The translations under genes and the position numbers were made by a program. The notes under the pieces were generated by a model, which was not told the origin of the DNA, made no database searches, and saw only the letters and a list, made by a program, of their open reading frames with translations. Positions 17,621 through 33,746 of a DNA stretch of 64,000 nucleotides are shown piece by piece. Numbering within the stretch: position 1 is the first letter of the stretch; every line of letters begins with the position of its first letter. The stretch lies in assembly GCA_019155185.1 (NCBI GenBank), contig CM032795.1, positions 21,916,295 to 21,980,294 of the forward strand. Direction: 5' to 3'. The DNA comes from Beaufortia kweichowensis (lineage: Eukaryota; Chordata; Actinopteri; Cypriniformes; Gastromyzontidae).

Positions 17621-18830
17621 ATACATGTGCATTCATTTATTCTTTACATCTATTCATTTACTTCATGTAGTTATTTTTATACATTACATTTTTTCATTCA
17701 CCTATTTATTTATTTACTTAAGAAGCCAATAAAATATCTAAATGTTATCCATTATATAAAAGAAATAAACTGTACAAATAACCTGCAAAAAATGGTACAA
17801 TAACCTGTTTGTGATTTTGTAAAAAGCTATACAACACGTGTTGCATTACTGTTTTAATATTAGTACAATTATTAATAACATGTAATGGTCTAATTATAAT
17901 ATTATTTCTGGTCCAGATCCATACACAGCACTAAGGTGGAGTTTAGTGATGCTATGCTGAATAAATAAAAAAGTTTCAACCCATAACTGGACATGATATA
18001 GACTAAATATTTACATTGTTCTTGATAAAGCTCATTTAAATTTCTTTTGGATCTTTAGACCTGATGTTATGGTGTCTCAGAAACCTGAAAGACAAAAGAT
18101 TGGACCACAGTTTGTGAATCCCTGAACTAGAGCAAGTATAAGTGAGTATGTGAAGTACAGAACATCAGGCCACCAAAAGCTAAAGACAATGATAGGAAGC
18201 TTTTAAAAGCAGCAAATCCTCTCAAACAATCCTGAACAAAAACATTAGCGAACCATTCAAACCAGAGAGAAATACAAGAGGAAGTTCAAGATGAAGAAGC
18301 TGATTGAGCTTTGAAAAAAGTGCAGAACAGAACCGAGATTTAAGAGATGTTTAAACCTTTCATTTTCTTTCTTTCTTTCTTTTACTCCAAAAAGTTGTAT
18401 AAAGAATATACTTAATTATTTAATTTTATTTTTCCTGTCGATAGACATCATAATCATATCATCATGCAAGCAAAAGCATTTTACTCCATTGACAGCAAGA
18501 ATCTGTGTATCCTAAAAAGTTTTCAACATAATCACAACATTTGTTTAGAATAAATTATTAATATAAATTATATATTATAAATTATTCCTTTCTCTATTTG
18601 TTTGATAGTCAGTAATCTTTAGCTGACATGTAATGTAGTTTACCAGAAGAGAATTGAAAGGGAGACTGAAAAACAAAATGCATCATACTCTTTAACTTCA
18701 ATCCCGTGAAGTAACATAAAAGGATTTAAGAGTCTAAATAATTTAAAGTTAAAAGTGTAAAAAAAACACTTAAAGATCTAACAAAACCCTTGTAAATAAA
18801 TGAAGATTCAGTAAAGATTGACACACTGCT
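17621..18830. other. intergenic AT-rich sequence between mcc and rcl1
   Basis: These 1.2 kb separate the mcc 5' end from the rcl1 3' end; both genes are transcribed leftward. The stretch contains a short (CTTT)n at about 18368-18382 and no convincing open frame. Confidence 0.5.
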
Positions 18831-18836
18831 TTTATT
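18831..18836 (-). other. candidate polyadenylation signal of rcl1
   Basis: 'tttatt' on the plus strand reads AATAAA on the minus strand, about 150 bases past the rcl1 stop codon (18987-18985). It is the nearest canonical signal in the expected direction. The cleavage site was not identified. Confidence 0.5.
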
Positions 18837-18984
18837 CTTCACATTTCAATCTGAAATTCAATTGATGAACACATACAAAAAAGCATGTACATTCATGAAT
18901 GTACATTTGGGAACGTCTAAAATGATAGAAAAGATCAAATATAAGAAACGAGCGTTAAGTGTCGGATGATGATGTTTGTAGTTT

Positions 18985-24116
<5,132 letters not shown>

Positions 24117-24260
24117 GATGGGATGAACACATGTGTGTCTGCTGCAGCGCGGCGCGGCGCGCACTGATGACGCGTTACGGCGAGAGACTAACGACACGAC
24201 GCGAAAAACAAAACAAAAACACACAACACGACGCGAAATGGGAACTATGAAGAAGTAGGT
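24117..24260 (-). promoter_or_regulatory. probable rcl1 promoter region
   Basis: The sequence just upstream of the rcl1 ATG is CpG-rich (gcgcggcgcggcgcgc near 24147) and carries two direct copies of cgacgcgaaa about 35 bases apart. An upstream in-frame extension of the open frame is possible, but MEFEGCSCFRQ is the start that fits the family length. The promoter is inferred from position and composition. Confidence 0.4.
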
Positions 24261-25572
24261 CAAACATTTACGTTATTATGTTTGTTACATAAGTATTTTA
24301 TTCACAAATGTCGATTTTTAAAATCTCCCCTCTTGCTTGTAGTATTTAAGAATTATTTAGGACAATATTTAATATTGTCATAATACTATATTCATAATAC
24401 TTCCCTTGTACATATTTTGTATTCGTTAATAAAGATGTTTTATTTTGTAAGGATGTATTTCGTTTGAATATGTGTAATTTTTTATTTGAATTATTTATTT
24501 TGTCATTTCATATTTTCTTATTTATTTTGTGTCTTCCCTCTTACAAATTAATGTTCGTTGAGTGTTAATTGAATGGCATCTTGTTTGTAATATGTTTGTT
24601 ATATCAATAAATAAAACACTAAAAAAGATTTTCTTTTATAAAATTGTTCTTTATCTGAGTTTATGAATGAAACATCAGCGCCATCTGTCCATCACAGGAT
24701 GACCTGCAGTTAGTAGATGGATGATCACTGATGATGAATGAATGGATTCATAACTCACAGAAATCCTACAAAGTTGGTTTCCTCTCAAAAACACGTGTGT
24801 TTTCTGTCACATTCGTAACAGATGAATATTTATAATAACTTATGTATATTCAGTGACTTTGATCATGTTAGAATGGCAAAGAACAGACACATACAAGGAT
24901 ATATGTTAAACATGTCTATGTATGAGACATAAGATAGTTCACTTAAAGGCAAAGTTGATCTAAAAATAAATGACAAAATTTAACACTTTTAAAAATGATT
25001 GCTGTTAATTTCACATCATCCTTATTGTCCATCTATCTGTCAAATCTAAAACTTTCATTGACATAAAAAGTGTTTCAACCACAAAACTGTTCACAGATAA
25101 ATGAGAATATGATCTTTCTGATTGACATGACAGTAACTTAAATAAACATTACATCTATATGTGTATAGATATTGATAATAAAATGTAATACAAAACAATA
25201 TAAACATTTTACTATAGTAAACAATGAGCCTAATAGCCCAATATCTTCTCTCATATTGCTTATCAAGACAATCTTGACTTAAATATTTTTAGATATTTGT
25301 TGTGTGAAAAATACTAAAGTAAGAAATTCATTTTTTGCCGTGTATAATTTTATTAGTCACACCATTGATAATTGTGTGGAAATCAGTGTTTACAGTCACA
25401 TGTTCACTACATACATGTTTATGTGTTTTAGTTTTGATGCATTGATAGCTTAGAGAGTTAAATGTTTAAACATCAAATAACATGAAATGAAATGAAATGG
25501 TTTAAGTTCTATTTGTCTGTTTTTCTGTGTTTAACAGATGATCCCACATGTCCATCAGTTTGTCCGTTAGTC
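24261..25572. other. intergenic AT-rich sequence (rcl1 to PIM-like kinase)
   Basis: No gene was recognised. A plus-strand 'tttatt' at 25348-25353 could be the AATAAA signal of the minus-strand kinase gene, about 220 bases past its stop. Confidence 0.45.
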
Positions 25573-27670
25573 TCACGGCACGTCCTGAAGCCAGATGTGT
25601 TTGTGGATCTTTTTCAGACTAATCCGTTTCTTCTCTTTGTGTTTCAAACAGGCATACATGAATTCTTTGAGATGTTGCGAGATGTCTGGATAACTCCAGT
25701 CCCCTTCATATATCCTGTGCAGTTCAATGACGAACGGAAAGCGTCCGACCATCATCCTGAAGATCAGCATCCCCAGAGACCACACCGTCGCCGGGTTTCC
25801 ACGGTACTTGTCTTCGATGTAGACTTCAGGAGGAAGGTACGCTTCTGTGCCCGTGATCTGTTTGTAATAACCTTTCTTGAGGACGACGCTGCAGCCGAAG
25901 TCGATCATTTTGACTTGGAGTGTCTTGGTGTTCACCAGCAGGTTCTCCAGTTTGATGTCGCGGTGAAACACTCCTTTCTTACGGCACTCCTGCGCGGCCT
26001 TGACCACCTGCCGCACGATGACGAGCGCTTTCTGCTCATCCACGTGACCTCCGTGACGCTCCAGGTATGAGCTCAGGTCCTGGCAGTTCTTGGGCCGCTC
26101 CAGTACCAAGATGTAGCGCTCGGCCTCATCGAACCACTCCAGCAGCTGGATGATCTCCGGTATCGAGCCGCCCTTCTGCATCATAATCATAATGGCAACC
26201 TGAAAGAACAAAGAAGACATCGTGTCAATATGTGATGACCGTTGTGAACGTGTTTGTTAAAGTTCTGCTATGTGTTTTATGACTTACCTCTGCAGGCAGA
26301 CGCTCCCGATACCCAGAAACACGGAGGAGTTTCATGTTTGTCGTCTTCGTGATGAACTTCAGAGCCACCTGAAGTCCATCTGACAGACGTTCAGCTTCAT
26401 ACACGCATCCGTATGATCCTTTACCCAGCTGCTTTCCCACTTTATAGTGGCTGGAAACGTCATCTGTCTTTACAGTCAGACGTTTCTTCATGTCTTTGGT
26501 GCTCTCTCGCACCGGCTCTTTGACTTCTGATTCGTCCTGATCCTCTTCATCTTCAGAACTCTGGATCTTCAGGCTGTGCTGAGAACATTCAGCAGATATT
26601 GGACTATCAAAAGATGTGTTGAAATCAAACTCTGGTAAGTGATTTTCAACATCAGGACTGTGTGCGTGACACTCAAGCTGAATGTCGTCTTCTTCAGCCT
26701 TGACGTCCTGTTCATCCTGATCGTCTTGGTCTTCAGGACTCTGGATCTCGAGGCTTTGCTGAGAGCGTTCAGCAGATACTGTGGCCTCGTCGTCCTCGTC
26801 CGTCTGACCGAAACCTGAAAAATCAAAGGATTTTAAAGACAGAGATATGTTAAAATCAATGTCTGGAAACAGCTTTTCAACATCAGGACTGTGTGCGTGA
26901 CACTCGAGCTGAACGTCGTCTTCTTCAGCCTTGACGTCCTGTTGTTCCTGAAGATCTTCAGTCTCAGAACTCTTCAGAGATCTTTCAGCAGATGCTGATG
27001 TCTCATTTCTCTCATCCACCTGCAATCAAACAAACAAAACATAACATCAGTCAATCAGCTTCATTAATCTGATCTTAAATCTAGTCACTTAAAATACTGT
27101 TGGGTCTTAAAACTAGACAAACAAGCGTAAAACTGGGCACGTTTTATAAACAGGGTATTTTTTGCTATAAAACAATCTCTGAAATTAGAATTTTATCTGC
27201 AGTATTAGTCTTAAAATTAACACAACAATCTAACTAAACATGCACAATTTATAACTGTCGCTTGTTTCTAGTAAAATCATAATCAAAATGAGTTCATATT
27301 TACTTGCCAAATTTCTTATATTAAGATTTATAGTCCGGTGTACAATGTATTTTATAAGATTATTTTAATCTATCATGATAAAAACAAGAGATATTTTCTA
27401 CTTTCTTAGATTTCAGTTTTTGCAGTGTTGAGTAAAGCAACACACATCATGAGCTTCAAATATGAAATTCATCTAAAAAGAAATGAATTGAAGAGATTTG
27501 AACAGGGACTTTACCTTAGAAAGTGGCTTTTCATCACTTTGGTTGTTGTTGTTGTGTAACTCGCTCATCGTCTTGATGGCAGTTTTCGCTGGTGTGCGTT
27601 TGATGGAATCGCACACAGACTTACTTTCATCATTCTTAGCTTTCTTACAGCGAGAGAAGCGATGTCCCAT
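25573..27670 (-). CDS. PIM-like serine/threonine kinase
   Basis: Three minus-strand exons, 27670-27515, 27019-26288 and 26199-25573 (stop TGA), encode about 504 residues with phase 0 at both junctions. The C-terminal half is a complete kinase domain: glycine loop GKGSYG, VALKF lysine, PIM-type hinge ERPKNCQDL, catalytic loop HRDIKLENL, IDFG, then LPPEV and VWSLGM. The proline in the ERP hinge is the PIM hallmark and all catalytic residues are present, so it is probably active. The N-terminal 200 residues are acidic, with about three repeats built on SAERS and AEEDD(V/I)QLECHAHSPDVE. The protein begins MGHRFSRCKK, which fits an N-myristoylation signal (Gly2, Ser6). PIM-like genes are expanded in cyprinids, so this is probably a lineage-specific paralogue. 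Neither the exact orthologue nor the substrate can be given. Confidence 0.88.
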
Positions 27671-28424
27671 GATGAATTATCTGATGTATGTCTGACGTTG
27701 TATGAACAGAAGTAAACACACTACAGAATGGTGAAAAACTCTGTGATGCGCTTGTCTATAGAGACCTGAGACATGATGACATCATAGTTTAGAATGTTTC
27801 TTTAGAATTCTGTTTCATCACAGCAGAGAAATAATCCCTCAACATTTACAGTCTGACACATTAAAGCTGAAGAAATTATGATTCTCTTCAAATAAATAAA
27901 TATATTTAGATTGACTTTAAACTGGATTGTTTATTGTTATTAATATTGTTCAAACAGTCACTGTTTGACCCGTCCAGACATGTCCAGAGTTGAGTTCAAT
28001 GATCTTCATTAAGAACCTTGAATGGACCTTTTGCCTGTTTTTATCATTTCCCTAAAAGCTGAAATGATATGTTTGGTTTTTTTATACCCGTCATCTATCA
28101 GGTTAATTGACTAAATGTCATAGTCTTACTAAATTATTTTTGTAAAATAAAATATATTTAGACTAGAAATGCATATTGTATCCATTAGATTGTTTTGTTT
28201 ATTTTTAAATTGCACATGAAGACTGTTTTAACAGTTTAAAAAGTCTATGTCAACTCTTGTTTTCTTTCGGTTGGTGTTTACAGTATATGAATAATAATAC
28301 TGTGTTATGAATATTTTTTATCTGTTAAGTTTAATTAGAAGAATCTCAGCTCCTCCATACAATATTTGCTTTGTCAAGCTTGTATATGCTGTTGTTTTAG
28401 ATTTGAATGTTTTTATATTCTGGA
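27671..28424. other. 5' flank of PIM-like kinase
   Basis: AT-rich sequence without a CpG island or recognisable exon. The kinase promoter should lie here, but no motif stands out. Confidence 0.4.
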
Positions 28425-28566
28425 CAGTTGTGGTCTAGTGTTTAAAGAGTTGGACTTGTGAGGTCGCCGGTCCGATTCTCAGTACCAGCAGGAAACAACT
28501 GAAGTTCAAGACGAGTCCTTGAGCAAGACCTTGTGCTTCAATGAGACCACCCTTATGAGTCGCTTT

Positions 28567-29660
28567 TAGGGATGGGTATCGTTAGGGTTTTAACGGTATT
28601 ACTGCTTTTATTGATACCACTTATCGATCCGGTACTTTAACGGTACTCTTATCGGTACTTTTTGTTGTGTTTTTAATAAAAAAACAAAACAAATTGAGAA
28701 CAGAATTAACACTTTATTTTTTAAATGTAAAATAAAATAATTATCTATAGCCTAACAAACAGCAATGTTTGAGCAAATATATATTATACAAACAAAATAA
28801 ATCAAATAAATCATTTCTTTTGTAAAAGAATGTCCAGTGCTTTAAAGCAGCACAGTTGGGGCAGGTCGACTGCAGAAGAACTGCTGGACTTAAAACTTAT
28901 ACATGTTTAAGTGTATGTATTTCATCACTACAAATTCATTATTAGGTCATTTCTACTTGATCATTTCTTAATAAGCATAGTTTATTCTTATTCATCTATT
29001 TGTAAATGCAGTACTGTAAAGGCATTTTTAATGTCTATGATTTATTTAGCTTACTGCAGAAAAAATACGTAGGTTATTCATAATTTAACTGTACGTGATG
29101 TATTTATTAAATGATTAAATACTAATTTAGAGAGACCTTATAGGATGCTTATGTCGTTGTTATTTGGGAAGACTGCTAGTATATTTACCTGAGGAGGTGG
29201 ATGATGAACTAACTAGGCAGTCGAAAACTTTCTCTGTCCGCACATGATGAACTTTTGAAAGATGTTTTGACGGATTGCTTGTGTTGTAACGATCATTGTC
29301 TGCATCCACTCGAGTGAAATGTAAACATACTTTACACCGTTTGGTTCTCTCCGCCATCGTCACTCTATTAAGCGCGAGCTTTCGTGTTGTGTGCGCGCGC
29401 GCGCACTCAGTGTACTCAGGGACATGATGGATAAAAATGCAGGTAAATGTCTAAATAGGCTCTTATCGTAAATTAGAAATGGTTGGACAGTTAAAATGCG
29501 CAAGATAACGTTTATTTAGCATTAATAAACAGGACATGTATTTTCTTAATTTCTCCAGTACTGAAAGCAGAACCGATAGCGTCAGACCTTATCGATACTT
29601 CGGTCTTTCATCATTTAGCACCGGGGTTAGTTTAATACCGGGTTTCGGTACCCATCCCTA
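28567..29660 (-). mobile_element. hAT-type element with BED-finger remnant
   Basis: The termini TAGGGATGGGTATCG and CGGTACCCATCCCTA are inverted repeats, flanked by a perfect 8-bp duplication GTCGCTTT (28559-28566 and 29661-29668), as expected for hAT. The 1094-bp body keeps only the 5' coding piece of a transposase near its right end; the rest is AT-rich filler. It is nonautonomous and must have moved using another element's transposase. Confidence 0.85.
29160..29363 (-). pseudogene. truncated hAT transposase, BED zinc finger
   Basis: A 67-residue open frame contains CKVC, then SNPSKHLSKVHH, spacing that fits a BED finger (Cx2C...Hx4H), and starts MTMAERTKR. It lies inside the hAT element at the position expected for the transposase N-terminus. 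The RNase H-like catalytic domain is absent, so it cannot encode an active transposase. Confidence 0.7.
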
Positions 29661-29769
29661 GTCGCTTTGGATAAAAGTGTCTGCTGAATGAATAAATGTA
29701 AATGGTTCTACACTTTTAAATTATTATAAGTTAAATTATGTAAATTATAATCTATATTTACATTTATTT

Positions 29770-29862
29770 TGAAGTAATGCATTTAGCAGATGCTTTTATC
29801 CAAAGTGACTTACAGTGCATTATACTTTCCTGTGATCTCTGGGATTAAACACCTGAGCTACA
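29770..29862 (-). repeat. SINE/L2-type tail fragment, reverse orientation
   Basis: The words catttagcagatgctttta, tccaaagtgacttacagtgc and ctgagctacagg are the reverse complement of the common fish SINE tail and adjacent body. It lies about 65 bases from the interrupted SINE and in opposite orientation. Confidence 0.65.
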
Positions 29863-30504
29863 GGAAAGCTCTGATGATTACAGGATGCTTTGACTCAGAA
29901 TGTACAATCATTGCCTTCGACATGTGAGGTGTATTAAGAGTTCTTCTCATTATAAGATGATTGAAGAAATAGACAGTGTTCTGACATGTTCTGGATGATC
30001 TTTATGTTTCCATTACCATCTGTAGTGTGTGTAGTTTATCAGTGTTTATAAATGCATGTACTGTATGTGATACTGAAGAACAGAAGTGAGTCATTATGTG
30101 TAAGTATAAAAATGAACTATACTGGTGATCAAATAAACCCTTGACCCTTCAGCTTCCAACCAGTACAGAAATGAGTTTATTTTCCTGCCGTATAAAGTTA
30201 TTCTTTTGACAAATGTCATGTATGTGGCTTATTTTCCATGACTTTCATCTGTTATATTCATGAGCATTAACATCTGTGTCACACCTTGGTTTAGTGTAAA
30301 TGCGGATGGGGGGGTCATACCCCATCAATGCATCCATGACTGCAGCTATTTCACTCATACCAGACCAAATCCAATCTAATCTGGTATTTTTACATTTGCT
30401 CAGTAAAGTCACAATTAAACGATATATTTTGACCAACGTGTTCATGTGGCTATTAAATCTGACAATAAACTGATCCCCCAGATGATTGACAGTCAGTAGC
30501 GGCT

Positions 30505-30540
30505 CATGATTGGCTCTTTTGCTGGAAGAGGCGGGACGTC
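30505..30540. repeat. dispersed repeat word (shared with 56150-56190)
   Basis: 'atgattggctctttt', then 'ctggaagaggcggga', matches the reverse complement of 56150-56190 ('gaaggcggga' preceded by 'atgattggctcttttt'). This indicates a dispersed repeat family of unknown class. Confidence 0.45.
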
Positions 30541-30556
30541 CAGAGCAAAAACATCA

Positions 30557-30642
30557 CACAGTTTAATTATATTTACAGTTTAATTAGATTTACAGTTTAA
30601 TTAGATTTACAGTTTAATTAGATTTACAGTTTAATTAGATTG
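30557..30642. repeat. 17-bp minisatellite
   Basis: There are five head-to-tail copies of acagtttaattagattt; the first copy has one substitution. It lies between the transposon cluster and the lifr promoter region. Confidence 0.85.
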
Positions 30643-31017
30643 CATTAGACAGGACTGAACAGACGAAGATGTAACAAGATATTTAATTTGTAGACATTCT
30701 GTATATCTTCCCTAAACTCAGACACAAGTAGAAATCATTATAAAATTTTGTTTACGAACTCAACAATAAGTAAATGAAAATTATAACATTAATCTGACTA
30801 TCTGCGCATGTGCTTATCCATGGAAAGGAGCAAGCAGATGAAAATCATGACATAATCAAAAGTTATCATGTGCGAAGACCTGTGGAGAAAATGGAAGGAG
30901 TGGCACGTGATAAGTTCATGTGAAACAGCAGATGGCAGTAATGCAACATTTGGGATGTTAACTGTCGTAAAACAGCGCTGAAGTGACTTGTTATTAGCGT
31001 GTATGAGGCGTGTTCGA

Positions 31018-31131
31018 CTGCGCAGAACGAGCAGACGTGAGATCACAGTCACGCGAGAGCAGAGTTTGCTTCGTATGCCTTGTTCCCGCTCTCACGGTAC
31101 TGTGACGTCATACTCTGATCGGTCTGCGCAG
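31018..31131. repeat. foldback element, copy B (lifr 5' region)
   Basis: The outer ends are perfect inverted copies CTGCGCAG (31018-31025 and 31124-31131). The arms continue as a roughly 45-base imperfect inverted repeat that includes cgcgagagc on the left and gctctcacgg on the right. It shares both outer and inner words with copy A at 17164-17281. Short related peptide readings (TDR.../YRES..K) on the minus strand of both copies reflect this shared DNA, not a gene. Confidence 0.65.
31103..31110. promoter_or_regulatory. perfect palindromic CRE (TGACGTCA)
   Basis: A full TGACGTCA CREB/ATF consensus sits in the right arm of foldback copy B, about 190 bases upstream of the proposed lifr noncoding exon donor. 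Factor binding is inference. Confidence 0.5.
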
Positions 31132-31134
31132 CGG

Positions 31135-31302
31135 CGCATGTGGTTAGGGAATAGCGGCGGTGTTGGGAATCTCCATCCCGTTTCAAAATCCAAACCGGAC
31201 GGACATGTGCGGCCATTAAAACAAACACGCATTCAGTTTCGCATTCCATCCTGATCGTGAATATAATCGGATACTTTTGAAGACATCAGCATGAATATTG
31301 AG
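31135..31302 (+). other. lifr: putative lifr noncoding first exon
   Basis: CpG-containing sequence ends at a consensus donor (gag|gtaaaa at 31303). The mammalian LIFR gene also begins with a noncoding exon. If spliced to the acceptor at 34271, an ATG at 31291 would open a five-codon upstream frame closed by the TGA in exon 2, before the main ATG. The start coordinate is only indicative. Without transcript data this is a guess from position. Confidence 0.35.
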
Positions 31303-31374
31303 GTAAAAGTTGGGGATGGTTTGGCTTTTGTCTTTAGAAATCCTCGATGTTTAACTGTATCGGGTGGTGACGTC

Positions 31375-31377
<3 letters not shown>

Positions 31378-31407
<30 letters not shown>
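31378..31407. repeat. short (CT)n run
   Basis: A CT run of about 30 bases just downstream of the putative lifr noncoding exon. Confidence 0.8.
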
Positions 31408-31413
<6 letters not shown>

Positions 31414-32139
31414 TTAGGAATATAGAAAGAAATCAATAATATGTTACAATGTGTCGCTTTACATCTATAACACGTGACGTCATTTAGGAGATTATTCATG
31501 TGATTAGGGTGTAAATTAGGGTGTTTTGTTTTTGTTTTTGTTTTACACAGGCCCTCCGGTGTGTCTAATGATATTCTTGTCACGTACATTCTGCGACAAT
31601 ATTTCATATTATTAAGTCTTTATCTGTTGTTATCTTTTATCTTGTCATGTTTGTGTGTTGTATTTGAAGAGAAAACTGTACATCTTTCTTTGTTTGTTGT
31701 TGTGTGTATTCGTTGTTTACCAGTGACAGTTGTGTGTCTTTGGGGCGTTTCTGAATGATCTCTTATATGATATGTACCATTGTGTCCATTGGGAAAACAG
31801 TGTGTGTTTTAGTAAACATGTAACCTTGACTTTTTTCTTGGATTGGATTTTTATTAGCGTGGTTTAGTTATAACTCATTGTTAAACTCTGCAGTGAGATA
31901 TTAGTACAAATAATATAGTCATTTATGGTTACTGTAGTAAATTCATGTTTAATTTTCATAAGAGACTGAATGATAAACTGAAGGTAAACTTGATCCTAGT
32001 CTTGGTTTAAATTCTCAGAAATGTTGCTAATTAATGAAAGACGAGTTAATGTTCATTATATGGACAGGGTGTGAGTCTGTGAATGTTTAGGCTTGTTGTG
32101 TTTAGTCTGGGTCTTAAAACTGATCTTCTGTTGCTCGAG

Positions 32140-32505
32140 GTAAGAGCTTTAAGTGTTTAAGGGTTTCAGGGTTTTAGGTGTTTAAGAGTTTTAAGGGTTT
32201 AAGGGTTTTAGGGTTTCAGGGTTTTAGGTGTTTCAGGGTTTTAGGTGTTTAAGGGTGTTAGGTGTTTCAGGGTTTTAGGGTTTCAGGGTTTTAAGTGTTT
32301 AAGGGTTTCAGGGTTTTAGGTGTTTAAGTGTTTAAGGGTTTCAGGGTTTTAAGTGTTTAAGGGTTTCAGGGTTTTAGGTGTTTAAGTGTTTAAGGGTTTC
32401 AGGGTTTTAAGTGTTTAAGGGTTTTAGGTGTTTAAGGGTTTTATGTGTTTAAGGGTTTTAGGGTTTCAGGGTTTTAGGTGTTTAAGGGTGTTAGGTGTTT
32501 TGTCT
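32140..32505. repeat. telomere-like minisatellite
   Basis: About 365 bases are built from variants of ttaagggtttcagggtttt and aggtgtttaaggg. Units of about 10 to 30 bases alternate irregularly. It resembles TTAGGG but is not an exact telomeric array. Confidence 0.85.
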
Positions 32506-33314
32506 TGGTCCTGTGGTGGTTTTAATTGAGGTGTTCTGAAGTGTGATGTTGATCTTTATTTGGCCTGGATCTGATGCGTCACTGTATCACAAATCATTAG
32601 CTTAAAGTCTTATTAGCACAATTTTTTTGTCTTTTATTGACTTTCATTGACATTCATCATTGTTTGTGGTTCACGTCTCATGATATTCTGGAAACCTGTT
32701 TATGTTCTGTGTTTATTTACAAATTAGTTTGTATTTTTGGTGTCAAATAAAACTGTGATCAACATTTAAATATTAAATGGCTTCTTCAAATGTACATTGT
32801 GGATATATGGTTTGATGAAAGAGATGGAAGGAAATGATTGGAGAGAGATCTGCAGATTGCTGTATTTTATAAAAGATAAAAGATTTGGAAAAAGTAAAAG
32901 ATTGGACATTTTATTAGGAGATTTATTATTAAATTGTATTAATTCTGTGTATGTGACGGTGTTCATGTTGGGATGTTGAGATTGTGCTTGTTTTCATTTC
33001 AGAATTTTGAATTGTCCCCTTAAAAAGAATGAATGAGATGAAATATCGCTCTCTTCCTCATATCCATTCCTTTCTTTCACTTGTTTTTTGACCCTTGGCA
33101 CATCTCTGTGCAATATGAAAGAAAGGTGACTGTTTCCCGATAGCTTGCAGCACATCAATGACCTGAAAAGATGAAAATATTGACAAATCTGGTCTTAAAA
33201 GGGTTATTTGCTCAGGAAAACAAGATAGACGTTATCTCTATATTGGGTTTTGCCAATATTAAAAACAAACTTTGAGTGTTTTTTGAAGAAAAGTTGAGTA
33301 TTTGTGTGAATTTA

Positions 33315-33400
33315 AGCTGCGTTACCAGGGTGTTGCTATGCAGTTGCTAAGGTGTTTTGAGAGATGTTTGGTCCATTGCTATGCAGTTGCTCAGATCTGC
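33315..33400. repeat. 'gttgctatg' family dispersed repeat
   Basis: It contains 'gtgttgctatgcagttgcta' and 'ccattgctatgcagttgctc', matching the family at 3095-3170. It explains a 71-codon open frame spanning it. Confidence 0.5.
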
Positions 33401-33660
33401 CTGCCTGCGTGGACGTGTTCTAGACGGTGTCTAAGGGATGATTGTTGGGCTGCAAGATATCAACATTATCAAATTATCACAATATGCATATCACAATGGT
33501 TTGCAATAACTGAATAATTTAGAAAAACCTTTGTATGGCCGAATGTTTTAGGTTGATGCAGATAGAGAGAAAGAGAGAGTGATGCTTTATCTTCCCAAAA
33601 GAATGTAAAACATTTACATGGATTAAATATTTTTCCGTTTTTAAAATATTTTGTGTAAGT

Positions 33661-33746
33661 AATAGTGTACTGGAGGTTGTTTTATGATGAATAAGTCTGA
33701 AGGGTGTGAAGTGGCACAATAAAACACAACCTCCAGTATATTATTG
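33661..33746. repeat. inverted repeat around 'tactggaggttgt'
   Basis: The left arm (tgtactggaggttgtttta, 33665-33683) and the right arm (taaaacacaacctccagtata) are imperfect inverted copies flanking a loop of about 40 bases. This could be a miniature foldback element. Confidence 0.6.

Larger units (their letters stand above)
28425..29704 (+). mobile_element. tRNA-derived SINE interrupted by an hAT element
   Basis: The head (28425-28566) has a tRNA-like A box (tggtctagtg at 28431) and B box (ggtccgattc at 28469). The tail after the insertion (29661-29704) reads gtcgctttggataaaag then tgtctgctgaatgaataaat, the conserved 3' tail shared by many fish SINEs and L2-type LINEs. Head and tail are one SINE split at GTCGCTTT, which is duplicated on both sides of the inserted element. 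Confidence 0.8.

Noticed and set aside
25492..26070. 192-codon plus-strand open frame
   Set aside because: It is antisense to the last exon of the PIM-like kinase, whose kinase motifs on the minus strand are unmistakable.
28425..28500. Possible tRNA gene from A and B boxes
   Set aside because: No cloverleaf can be folded from the sequence, and the head is joined to a SINE tail; it is a SINE promoter.
31049..31249. Peptide similarity between minus-strand frames at 31049-31249 and 17023-17298
   Set aside because: It is explained by the shared foldback DNA element, not by a protein family; neither frame has start or splice support.
32797..32979. Short open frame on the plus strand in putative lifr intron 1 (with an overlapping minus-strand frame)
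   Set aside because: Sixty residues without a recognised domain; no transposon termini were found around it.
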